From Pseudomonadota bacterium (GTDB taxonomy: Bacteria > Desulfobacterota > Desulfobulbia > Desulfobulbales > DAOVYS01), in contig DAOVYS010000002.1 in the NCBI GenBank assembly GCA_030635485.1, forward strand, positions 1 to 39,597: 39,597 bases of DNA. Direction: 5' to 3'. Below, piece by piece: positions 15,531 through 22,925 of the stretch. The notes under the pieces are model-generated. The model did no database searches and was not told the DNA's origin. It saw nothing but the letters and a program-made list of their open reading frames with translations. Within the stretch, counting starts at the first letter, position 1, and each line of letters opens with the position of its first letter. Position numbers and translations under genes: made by a program.

Positions 15531-15571
15531 CGATTCCAATTTAACGGAAGAGGGTAACTTCCTTTGAATCG
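15531..15571. other. Nested hairpin in the rplN-rplX spacer
   Basis: An outer stem CGATTC (15531-15536) / GAATCG (15566-15571) encloses an inner stem GGAAG (15546-15550) / CTTCC (15558-15562) with loop AGGGTAA. No T-tract follows in either direction, so it is not a simple terminator. The spacer (15453-15598) also holds AGGCC-CTTTCA-GGCC. It could be a regulatory or processing structure in the ribosomal mRNA, or a decayed family-1 repeat. Confidence 0.5.
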
Positions 15572-15598
15572 AGTTCCCCGTGGTCGCAACCTGTCCGT

Positions 15599-15967
15599 TC
15601 AAAGAACCTCAGGCGCCAAAGAAATAATCTTCATAAAACCCTTGGCCCTCAATTCCCTTGCAACAGGGCCGAAAATACGAGTGCCTATGGGTTCACCGCT
15701 AGTGCTCAACAAGACCGCCGAATTGTCATCAAACCTGACATAAGAGTCATCCATACGGCGAATCTCCTTAACGGTCCGGACAATTACGGCTCTCATGAGT
15801 TCGCCTTTCTTTACCTTGGAATTCGGGATAGCTTCTTTGACCGTGACTACTATTATATCGCCAACCCCGGCATAACGACGACGCGTTCCACCCAACACCC
15901 TGACGCATAGTACCTTCTTAGCACCGGAATTATCCGCAACATTCAGCATGGTTTCGGTTTGTATCAT
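15599..15967 (-). CDS. rplN: 50S ribosomal protein L14
   Basis: The 122-residue protein begins MIQTETMLNVADNSGAKKVL and contains VKKGELMRAVIVRTVKEIRR and GEPIGTRIFGPVARELRAKG, the L14 landmarks. It forms bridges B5 and B8 to the small subunit. It starts at ATG 15967 with a GGTGAAG ribosome site. rpsQ ends 141 bp upstream; that spacer shows no repeat. Confidence 0.98.
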   Translation of the reverse strand: MIQTETMLNVADNSGAKKVLCVRVLGGTRRRYAGVGDIIVVTVKEAIPNSKVKKGELMRAVIVRTVKEIRRMDDSYVRFDDNSAVLLSTSGEPIGTRIFGPVARELRAKGFMKIISLAPEVL

Positions 15968-16108
15968 ATCTTCACCAACTGCCAGGCAGTTATTATTTCA
16001 AGCATGCGTAACACTCCAGACCTCTAAGCATCCGCACACGGATAAACTAAAAACTCTAATAACAACCAATTAATTAAAAGGGGATGAGTCCACCTACACA
16101 AAAAAGGT

Positions 16109-16372
16109 CTACACGGCCTTTTCAACGATGTCCCTTACCCGCCAGCGTTTGCGCTTGCTCAACGGACGGCACTCTTCAATCAGCACGCTGTCGCCGATAC
16201 TGCAACGCTCGTTAGGGTCATCAACCATATACTTGACGTGACGTCTGAGATATTTCCCATAGAGTTTATGTCGAATAATACGTTCACATTGAACAACCAA
16301 GCTCTTATCCATCTTGTTGCTCAACACAACGCCAACCATTGTTTTTTTTCTAGACTTTTTATCAGTACTCAT
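16109..16372 (-). CDS. rpsQ: 30S ribosomal protein S17
   Basis: The 87-residue OB-fold protein binds 16S rRNA early in 30S assembly. It has KKTMVGVVLSNKMDKSLVVQ, RIIRHKLYGKYLRRHVKYMV and the end ECRPLSKRKRWRVRDIVEKA. I start at ATG 16372 (MSTDKKSRKK). A TTG six codons upstream (16390) is possible but has no better ribosome site. Confidence 0.96.
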   Translation of the reverse strand: MSTDKKSRKKTMVGVVLSNKMDKSLVVQCERIIRHKLYGKYLRRHVKYMVDDPNERCSIGDSVLIEECRPLSKRKRWRVRDIVEKAV

Positions 16373-16408
16373 TTGGACACCATATTCCAACCAGCCTGCA
16401 TCTTAATT

Positions 16409-16621
16409 CTATTCTTGATCACCAGCCGCGGAAATCGCTCGCCTGTGATTGATTATAGTCTTTACTCTTGCCATATCTTTTCGGAGCTGGCCAAGTTTTG
16501 CCGTGTCATCAAGCTGGCGGATACCGTGCTGAAATTTCAGCTTGAAACGATCCTCAGCCATATCACGCTCCTTCTTTGCCAGCTCCTCATCAGAAAGATC
16601 ACGAAGTTCTTTAGCTTTCAT
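16409..16621 (-). CDS. rpmC: 50S ribosomal protein L29
   Basis: The 70-residue helical protein at the tunnel exit starts MKAKELRDLSDEELAKKERD, typical of L29, and contains KFQHGIRQLDDTAKLGQLRK and the arginine-rich end. Its ATG overlaps the rplP stop by 4 bp (ATGA), so translation is coupled to L16. L29 and L23 form the docking site for trigger factor and the signal recognition particle. Confidence 0.97.
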   Translation of the reverse strand: MKAKELRDLSDEELAKKERDMAEDRFKLKFQHGIRQLDDTAKLGQLRKDMARVKTIINHRRAISAAGDQE

Positions 16622-17034
16622 AGGGAGTCACTCCTTGTAATAACCTTTGTGGCGAACGGCAATTTATTGCCGGCCAGCGTCAGAGCCCTAATCGCAACAC
16701 TTTCTTCGACTCCCTGCAGTTCATACAGAATCCTGCCCGGTCTGACCGGAGCAACCCAATATTCCGGGCTGCCTTTACCTTTACCCATACGTGTTTCAGC
16801 AGGCTTCTTGGTAATAGGCTTATCCGGAAATACACGAATCCACATCTTTCCGCGACGTTTAATGGTCCTGTTGATCGTGATACGGGCAGCCTCAATCTGC
16901 TGGGCGGTCATCTTGCCTCGCCCGATAGCCTTTAAGGCATATTCGCCAAATGAGATCGACGAACCTCGATGGGCCGTTCCACGAAGCCGTCCCTTCATCT
17001 GTTTTCTATATTTTACCTTCTTTGGACTGAGCAT
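16618..17034 (-). CDS. rplP: 50S ribosomal protein L16
   Basis: The 138-residue protein near the A site and the central protuberance reads MLSPKKVKYRKQMKGRLRGT, with the segments AARITINRTIKRRGKMWIRV, PDKPITKKPAETRMGKGKGS and WVAPVRPGRILYELQGV. All are family landmarks. It starts at ATG 17034, 148 bp after rpsC; no repeat was found in that gap. It ends in the 4-bp overlap with rpmC. Confidence 0.98.
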   Translation of the reverse strand: MLSPKKVKYRKQMKGRLRGTAHRGSSISFGEYALKAIGRGKMTAQQIEAARITINRTIKRRGKMWIRVFPDKPITKKPAETRMGKGKGSPEYWVAPVRPGRILYELQGVEESVAIRALTLAGNKLPFATKVITRSDSL

Positions 17035-17182
17035 GACTTACCTCATCTACATAAAAGATGACCGAGTACCCATCCATCCATGGTTATTTTCCGATTTCCA
17101 GATAGATACAATTATATTTAAGGTAGATGCCCGGCTTTTGCCGGACCTGTATAGATTCGGGTCTTAACTGTAAGTATCGGGA

Positions 17183-17827
17183 TTATGCAATCTGGTCCGC
17201 CCCAGAGAGCACTTCGCCCTTAAATATCCAAACCTTGACTCCGATAATGCCATAGGTAGTATTTGCCCTGGCAACACCATAATCCACATCAGCCCTGAGC
17301 GTATGCAAAGGAACTCTTCCTTCCCTGAACCATTCCCGCCGGGCCATCTCAGCCCCGCCGAGGCGACCGGAACAGGCAATCTTAATACCTTTTGCGCCGA
17401 ACTTCAAGGCAACATTTACGGATTTTTTCATAGCCCTCCGAAAGGCAATTCGCCTTTCCAGCTGAAGCGCTACATTCTCCGCAACCAACTGGGCATCGGC
17501 TTCGGGTCTCCGAACTTCCTGAATGTCAATCAAGCAATCACGGCCTGTGAGTTTGTCAAGTTCCTTCTTCAAGTTCTCAATCTCAGACCCTTTCTTGCCG
17601 ATCACTATTCCAGGGCGTGCGACGTGCATCTTAATGCGCACCTTCTCACCTGTACGGGCGATTTGCATCTTTGAAATACCCGCATGATACAATCGTTTTT
17701 TAAGGAACTTCCGGATCTTATGATCTTCAATAAGATAGCTGGAATAATCCTTATCTGCATACCAGGTCGACTCCCACGTCCTGATAATATTCAATCGTAG
17801 ACCAATAGGATTGACTTTCTGACCCAA
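17183..17827 (-). CDS. rpsC: 30S ribosomal protein S3
   Basis: The 214-residue protein lines the mRNA entry channel and helps the ribosomal helicase activity. The start MGQKVNPIGLRLNIIRTWES is canonical, the KH RNA-binding domain is KVRIKMHVARPGIVIGKKGS, and the C-terminal domain has SGRLGGAEMARREWFREGRV. The start codon is TTG 17827 with AAGGAG upstream; no ATG would give the conserved start. rplV ends 97 bp upstream. Confidence 0.97.
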   Translation of the reverse strand: MGQKVNPIGLRLNIIRTWESTWYADKDYSSYLIEDHKIRKFLKKRLYHAGISKMQIARTGEKVRIKMHVARPGIVIGKKGSEIENLKKELDKLTGRDCLIDIQEVRRPEADAQLVAENVALQLERRIAFRRAMKKSVNVALKFGAKGIKIACSGRLGGAEMARREWFREGRVPLHTLRADVDYGVARANTTYGIIGVKVWIFKGEVLSGADQIA

Positions 17828-17924
17828 AACCTTATCTCCTTCAATAGATTAGTTTAATTGACATCCTTAATATCACACAGTACCTTCACATCGAAAGGCC
17901 CCGTCCGAATCGAACAGCAATCTT

Positions 17925-18257
17925 TTATGCTTCATCCAGTACGACTGTGATGTGACTTGTACGTTTCAATATCTTCGTGGCCCTGCCCATGGCACGCGGG
18001 CGAATCCTCTTCAGCATCGGCCCCCCGTCAACAAAAATACGCTTTACGTACAGGGTATCCACATCAATTGCATCGTTCTGAGCGGCATTGGCAATAGCCG
18101 ACTCAATCACCTTTCGAATAATTCGCGCGCCTTTTTTGGGCATAAACCGCAATGTATTTATAGCCAATTCAACTTCCCGGCCCCTCACAAGATCAGCAAC
18201 CAGCCTGGCCTTCTGCGGTGAAATTCGTATATATTTGGATACAGCCTTTGCTTCCAT
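17925..18257 (-). CDS. rplV: 50S ribosomal protein L22
   Basis: The 110-residue protein has the long hairpin that lines the exit tunnel. MEAKAVSKYIRISPQKARLV is the family start, and RRPRAMGRA-type sequence (KRIRPRAMGRATKILKRTSH) marks the tunnel loop region, followed by the terminal strand ITVVLDEA. It starts at ATG 18257 with GGAG 12 bp upstream, 82 bp after rpsS. Confidence 0.97.
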   Translation of the reverse strand: MEAKAVSKYIRISPQKARLVADLVRGREVELAINTLRFMPKKGARIIRKVIESAIANAAQNDAIDVDTLYVKRIFVDGGPMLKRIRPRAMGRATKILKRTSHITVVLDEA

Positions 18258-18339
18258 TGGTTCTGTAACTCCTTATCTGTGCTGGGGCAAGACAGGCACC
18301 CGGCGAGCTGCTTTCCATAACAGGCGCCCTTTCCCGCTG

Positions 18340-18615
18340 TTATTTCTTGCCTCTCTTGCCGCCAGCATGACCATAAAAAGTCCTGGTCGGTGAATATTCC
18401 CCAAGTTTCTGGCCCACCATATTTTCCGTTACAAGAACCGGTATGAATTTTTTCCCGTTATGGACTGCAAAAGTCAGACCAACCATTTCCGGAATTATGT
18501 GTGAACGCCTGGACCAGGTTTTAATAACCTTTCTTGATCCCGTTTCCCTGGCATGACCAACTTTCTTAAGCAGATGATCGTCAACGAACGGACCTTTTTT
18601 TACCGAACGCGGCAC
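18340..18615 (-). CDS. rpsS: 30S ribosomal protein S19
   Basis: The 91-residue protein of the 30S head reads MPRSVKKGPFVDDHLLKKVG and includes IKTWSRRSHIIPEMVGLTFA and LGEYSPTRTFYGHAGGKRGK. Together with S13 it contacts the large subunit. The start is GTG 18615, right after the GGGGG ribosome site in the 15-bp gap to rplB. Confidence 0.97.
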   Translation of the reverse strand: MPRSVKKGPFVDDHLLKKVGHARETGSRKVIKTWSRRSHIIPEMVGLTFAVHNGKKFIPVLVTENMVGQKLGEYSPTRTFYGHAGGKRGKK

Positions 18616-18630
18616 TTTATTACCCCCTAA

Positions 18631-19452
18631 TTACGACCTTTTCTTAACAATATATTTATCAGAAGTCTTTCTACGTCTCGTCTTAAAGCCCTTGGAGGGA
18701 ATACCCCACGGTGAACATGGATGTCGGCCACCGGAGCTCTTGCCCTCGCCCCCGCCCATGGGATGATCATGAGGATTCATAGCCACACCTCGCACCTTGG
18801 GACGATGACCTTGCCAGCGACTCCGCCCGGCCTTGCCGACCTTCTGACTCTCATACTCAATGTTGCCGACCTGACCAATGCACGCTCTGCACTTTCTATG
18901 GAATCTCCGAACCTCCCCGGAAGGCAGCTTGACCAGTACATAATCACCCTCTTTAGCCATCAACTGAGCCGCGCCGCCGGCACTTCTAACCATCTGAGCG
19001 CCCTTGCCGATACGCATCTCGATATTGTGTATGATGCTACCGAGCGGCATATTACCCATGGGCAGACAGTTACCCGGTTTGATATCCACAGTGTCACCGG
19101 CCTCAACTACATCTCCAACCTTCACACCTGCAGGCGAGATGATATAACGTTTTTCGCCATCTTTATAAAAGAGAAGAGCAATATTAGCCGACCTGTTGGG
19201 ATCATATTCAAGGGATGCAACCCTTGCCGGAATATCGGCCTTATCTCTCTTAAAGTCAATTATCCGGTATTTCCTTTTATGCCCTCCGCCAATATGTCTG
19301 GCAGTGATCCTTCCATTGTTATTCCGGCCGCCGGACTTTTTCAGCGGCCGCACAAGGCTCTTCTCAGGCCTTTTTTTAGATAGCTCAGGGTTGACGATTG
19401 AAACGTAATTTCGTCTGCCTGGTGATGTCGGTTTATAGGTCTTAATTGCCAT
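18631..19452 (-). CDS. rplB: 50S ribosomal protein L2
   Basis: The 273-residue protein is one of the most conserved in the ribosome and is needed for subunit joining and peptidyl transfer. MAIKTYKPTSPGRRNYVSIV starts it. The C-terminal segment RGVAMNPHDHPMGGGEGKSS contains the universally conserved histidine, followed by GGRHPCSPWGIPSKGFKTRR. It starts at ATG 19452. The 118-bp gap to rplW shows no repeat. Confidence 0.98.
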   Translation of the reverse strand: MAIKTYKPTSPGRRNYVSIVNPELSKKRPEKSLVRPLKKSGGRNNNGRITARHIGGGHKRKYRIIDFKRDKADIPARVASLEYDPNRSANIALLFYKDGEKRYIISPAGVKVGDVVEAGDTVDIKPGNCLPMGNMPLGSIIHNIEMRIGKGAQMVRSAGGAAQLMAKEGDYVLVKLPSGEVRRFHRKCRACIGQVGNIEYESQKVGKAGRSRWQGHRPKVRGVAMNPHDHPMGGGEGKSSGGRHPCSPWGIPSKGFKTRRRKTSDKYIVKKRS

Positions 19453-19570
19453 TTAGAACCCCGATTCTTTTACAGTTCAAAAAATATCAATTATCCGACT
19501 GCTTCCACTGGTTATGCGTTATTTCACAGCCGTTAACTACGCAGTCACAATAAAAAACTTTAGTAGAAAC

Positions 19571-19861
19571 TTACAAATTTTCACGGAAGTCTATCTTATG
19601 CCCTTCTTCAAGGGTCACAACAGCCTTCTTCCAATTCGATGTGTATCCAATATGCTTTCCGACTCTCTTCTTCTTACCGTGCATATTCGCTGTACGAACT
19701 TTAGCGACCTTCACGTTGAAAAGCTTTTCCAGGGCATCCTTGATCTCGATCTTGTTGGCCCGAGGGTCAACCTTGATCACAATCTGATTGTGATCTTCCT
19801 GAAGAATAGACCCCTTCTCCGTAAGGCACGGCTTCTTAATTACTGAAAACACGTCATTCAT
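19571..19861 (-). CDS. rplW: 50S ribosomal protein L23
   Basis: The 96-residue protein of the tunnel exit has IKKPCLTEKGSILQEDHNQI, KIEIKDALEKLFNVKVAKVR and NMHGKKKRVGKHIGYTSNWK, as in other L23 proteins. Its ATG overlaps the end of rplD by 4 bp (ATGA), indicating coupled translation. It starts MNDVFSVIKK. Confidence 0.97.
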   Translation of the reverse strand: MNDVFSVIKKPCLTEKGSILQEDHNQIVIKVDPRANKIEIKDALEKLFNVKVAKVRTANMHGKKKRVGKHIGYTSNWKKAVVTLEEGHKIDFRENL

Positions 19862-20481
19862 GACAACAACCTCTCTTCCAGTTGGCTGATGCAGGACTGA
19901 ACCAGGATGATATGTTCGTAAAGCAAGATATCATAGACATTGAGGCCGTTACTCGAAAGCACCTTAAACCCGGGCACGTTTCTTGAAGACCTCTCAAGCT
20001 GTTCATTCTGAGCCGATGTTACAATAAGTCCGTTCGTGACACCAAGGACTCCCATGATATCTACAAAGGTTCTGGTCTTAATCTCGTCAATCTTAAAATC
20101 ATCCAAGACCGTCAACAAACCCTCCTCAAAACGGGAACTGAGGGCCATACGCAGACCAAGCTTCCTCACCTTTTTAGGCAGCTTGTACGCATAGCTTCTC
20201 GGCTTCGGACCGAATACGGTCCCGCCTCCACGCCACAATGGAGAACGCCTGTGTCCCGCCCTTGCCCGGCCTGTACCCTTCTGCCTCCAAGGCTTAGCAT
20301 TTGATCCCCTGACTTCCGACCTGGTCTTTGTACTGGCAGTCCCAGCCCTGCGGTTTGCCAACTGCATTCGTACAATGTCATGGAGGATATGAGAATTTAT
20401 CGTCTCGCCAAACAGGGAGTCGTTCAACTCAATCTCTCCAATTTTTTCTTTTTTAATATTGTATAACTCTGTCACTGCCAT
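19858..20481 (-). CDS. rplD: 50S ribosomal protein L4
   Basis: The 207-residue protein has an extended loop into the exit tunnel: RAGTASTKTRSEVRGSNAKP, then WRQKGTGRARAGHRRSPLWR. In E. coli L4 also represses the S10 operon. Here rpsJ follows tuf by 12 bp, so the classical S10 leader is absent. I start at ATG 20481 (MAVTELYNIKK) after a GGGGG ribosome site. An upstream in-frame start adds nine residues without family likeness. Confidence 0.97.
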   Translation of the reverse strand: MAVTELYNIKKEKIGEIELNDSLFGETINSHILHDIVRMQLANRRAGTASTKTRSEVRGSNAKPWRQKGTGRARAGHRRSPLWRGGGTVFGPKPRSYAYKLPKKVRKLGLRMALSSRFEEGLLTVLDDFKIDEIKTRTFVDIMGVLGVTNGLIVTSAQNEQLERSSRNVPGFKVLSSNGLNVYDILLYEHIILVQSCISQLEERLLS

Positions 20482-20533
20482 CTTCAGGTCCCCCAAGACA
20501 AGCATCAAAAAAATAATTCTATCATAGAAAAAA

Positions 20534-21163
20534 CTACTTGGCGTAGATCCGCAGTATGCCCTTCTTTGCTCCCGGCAAACCGCCTTTCACCACCAAGGCG
20601 TTGTCCTCATCACGAATGTCTACAATAATGACATTCTTTTTGGTGACCTGTTTGTTTCCCATTTGGCCCGGCATTTTTTTACCCTTGACCACTCTGGACG
20701 GCCATGCACTGCAACCAATGGAACCTGGAGCCCTGTGAAACATGGAACCATGAGTCCTACATCCACCCTTGAATCCATAGCGTTTAACAACACCCTGAAA
20801 GCCACGCCCTTTGGTGATCCCGCTTATGTCCACAACATCACCGGTCTTAAAAAAGTCGCTGATCTTGATCTCCTGTCCCACTTCGAACCGATCCGGATCA
20901 TCAACCTTAAATTCCTTGATGTGATAAAATCCACCTTTGCCTGCAGCCGCGACATGTCCTGCCATAGGTTTGTTCAGACGCGATTCCTTCTTCTTGCCAA
21001 AACCAAGCTGAATCGCGTTGTATCCATCCTTATCAACAGATTTTTTCTGAAGAACCACACACGGACCGGCCTCAATAACCGTTACTCCAATGGACGTTCC
21101 GTCCTCTGAATAGATCCGGGTCATCCCAACCTTTTCCCCCAGTAATCCAATCGTGCTAGCCAT
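20534..21163 (-). CDS. rplC: 50S ribosomal protein L3
   Basis: The 209-residue protein near the peptidyl transferase centre starts GLLGEKVGMTRIYSEDGTSI after MASTI. It contains VDISGITKGRGFQGVVKRYG, the GSMFHRAPGSIGCSAWPSRV loop and KMPGQMGNKQVTKKNVIIVD, including the glutamine that is methylated by PrmB in many bacteria. It starts at ATG 21163, 208 bp after rpsJ. Confidence 0.98.
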   Translation of the reverse strand: MASTIGLLGEKVGMTRIYSEDGTSIGVTVIEAGPCVVLQKKSVDKDGYNAIQLGFGKKKESRLNKPMAGHVAAAGKGGFYHIKEFKVDDPDRFEVGQEIKISDFFKTGDVVDISGITKGRGFQGVVKRYGFKGGCRTHGSMFHRAPGSIGCSAWPSRVVKGKKMPGQMGNKQVTKKNVIIVDIRDEDNALVVKGGLPGAKKGILRIYAK

Positions 21164-21317
21164 TTTTCTTACCTGTATCGCTGATAATGAAATATAAAAG
21201 TATCGTAAAAGGTTGTTACCTGAATTATCACCAACAATGATATCATCAAATTGCCAAAGGGTGACACGTCGGCATGTGCTTTTTTATAAGACCGCCAATT
21301 ATTGTGGTCGCACCGCA

Positions 21318-21344
21318 AGCCGATTCTCAAAAGTTATATCGGCT
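21318..21344. other. Hairpin in the rpsJ-rplC spacer
   Basis: AGCCGAT (21318-21324) and ATCGGCT (21338-21344) form a 7-bp stem with a 13-base loop. It lies 28 bp after the rpsJ stop in transcription direction within a 208-bp spacer (21164-21371), long for this gene pair. There is no T-tract. A leader control site for rplC is possible but nothing shows it directly. Confidence 0.4.
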
Positions 21345-21371
21345 GGCGCACACATCCGCCCGCAACCCCTT

Positions 21372-21683
21372 TTACAGCTTGATCTCCACATCCACGCCTG
21401 CGGAAAGCTCCAGCTTCATCAGGGCATCGATAGTCTGCTGTGTGGGTTCCAGGATATCCAGTAAACGCCGGTGCGTCCGCATCTCAAACTGCTCTCTGGA
21501 TTTTTTATCCACATGCGGCGACCGAAGCACACAATACTTGTTTATTGATGTCGGCAGCGGAATCGGCCCTGCCACTGTCGCCCCGGTACGCCTAGCCGTT
21601 TCGACTATCTCACTGGTCGACTGGTCCAGAAGATTGTGGTCATACCCTTTCAGCCTGATACGAATTTTCTGTGTCTGTATCAC
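21372..21683 (-). CDS. rpsJ: 30S ribosomal protein S10 (NusE)
   Basis: The 103-residue protein reads MIQTQKIRIRLKGYDHNLLD and includes GATVAGPIPLPTSINKYCVL, RSPHVDKKSREQFEMRTHRR and the end VDIEP-type region. Besides its ribosomal role it pairs with NusB and NusG in transcription antitermination. The start is GTG 21683. The ribosome site AAGGTG overlaps the tuf stop codon region, so translation is close-coupled to EF-Tu. Confidence 0.97.
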   Translation of the reverse strand: MIQTQKIRIRLKGYDHNLLDQSTSEIVETARRTGATVAGPIPLPTSINKYCVLRSPHVDKKSREQFEMRTHRRLLDILEPTQQTIDALMKLELSAGVDVEIKL

Positions 21684-21695
21684 GAAAACTTCACC

Positions 21696-22886
21696 TTATT
21701 CAATAATTTCGTTGATCACGCCGGCGCCTACCGTACGTCCGCCTTCGCGTATTGCAAAACGAAGTTCCTTCTCCATGGCAATCGGGGTGATCAACACGCC
21801 TTCTACGGTCACGTTGTCGCCCGGCATTACCATCTCTACCCCCTCGGGAAGCGTTACCACGCCCGTAACGTCTGTTGTACGGAAATAGAACTGAGGACGA
21901 TACCCGTTAAAAAACGGAGTGTGACGTCCACCTTCCTTCTGGGTCAGAATATAGCACTCCGCCTTGAACTTCGTATGTGGTGTAATGCTTCCAGGCTTTG
22001 CCAGCACCTGACCGCGCTCTACCTCTTCACGCTTGACACCGCGAAGAAGAAGTCCAACATTGTCACCTGCCTCGCCATGATCAAGAATCTTACGGAACAT
22101 CTCTACACCGGTTACCGTCGTCTTCTCCGTATCCTTGATCCCTACGATCTCAACCTCTTCGCCTACCTTTATCAATCCACGCTCTATCCTGCCCGTTGCA
22201 ACCGTGCCGCGCCCCGAAATGGAAAAAACGTCCTCAACAGGCATCAAAAACGGCTTTTCAATATCACGCTTAGGCTGAGGAATAAAAGAGTCCACCGCAT
22301 CCATCAACTCAAAGATGCACTTGGTTGCCTCCTCATCTTCCGGATTCTCAAGAGCCTTTAACGCGCTTCCCGGAATGATCGGAGTGTCGTCGCCCGGGAA
22401 ATCATATGCGCTCAAAAGTTCCCGAAGCTCCATGTCCACAAGCTCGATAAGCTCTTCGTCGTCAACCATGTCGCACTTGTTCAAAAATACGACTATTGCC
22501 GGAACTCCTACCTGACGGGCCAAAAGGATATGCTCACGGGTCTGCGGCATGGCGCCGTCATCCGCGCCGACAACCAAAATCGCGCCGTCCATCTGCGCAG
22601 CGCCGGTGATCATGTTCTTTATATAGTCAGCATGACCGGGACAATCCACATGCGCATAATGACGATTATCAGTCTCATATTCCACATGCGCTGTTGCAAT
22701 CGTAATTCCACGCTCCTTCTCTTCAGGCGCCTTGTCAATGTCATCAAACGCCGTAAACTCCGCCAACCCCTTAAAAGAAAGCACTCGCGTTATTGCAGAG
22801 GTCAATGTGGTCTTACCATGGTCGATATGACCGATAGTCCCAATATTCACATGCGGTTTTGTTCGTTTAAATTTCTCCTTTGCCAT
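21696..22886 (-). CDS. tuf: Elongation factor Tu (complete copy)
   Basis: The 396-residue GTPase delivers aminoacyl-tRNA to the ribosome. G1 is GHIDHGKT (19-26), G3 is DCPGH (81-85), G4 is NKCD (136-139). The effector region KERGITIATAHVEYET is normal and domain 3 ends REGGRTVGAGVINEIIE. It starts at ATG 22886, 39 bp after fusA. A second tuf gene lies at the right edge of the window; the last 101 bp of the two are identical, plus 6 bp beyond the stop. Confidence 0.98.
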   Translation of the reverse strand: MAKEKFKRTKPHVNIGTIGHIDHGKTTLTSAITRVLSFKGLAEFTAFDDIDKAPEEKERGITIATAHVEYETDNRHYAHVDCPGHADYIKNMITGAAQMDGAILVVGADDGAMPQTREHILLARQVGVPAIVVFLNKCDMVDDEELIELVDMELRELLSAYDFPGDDTPIIPGSALKALENPEDEEATKCIFELMDAVDSFIPQPKRDIEKPFLMPVEDVFSISGRGTVATGRIERGLIKVGEEVEIVGIKDTEKTTVTGVEMFRKILDHGEAGDNVGLLLRGVKREEVERGQVLAKPGSITPHTKFKAECYILTQKEGGRHTPFFNGYRPQFYFRTTDVTGVVTLPEGVEMVMPGDNVTVEGVLITPIAMEKELRFAIREGGRTVGAGVINEIIE

Positions 22887-22925
22887 GCCAGTTCTCCTCG
22901 CTTGTATGATTTCAACAGAGTCGAT

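Noticed and set aside
16238..17167. 309-codon plus-strand open frame
   Set aside because: It lies antisense to rpsQ, rpmC and rplP, which are unmistakable; its translation has no recognisable domain and no ribosome site.
21636..22361. 241-codon plus-strand open frame
   Set aside because: Shadow of tuf on the other strand; no independent evidence.
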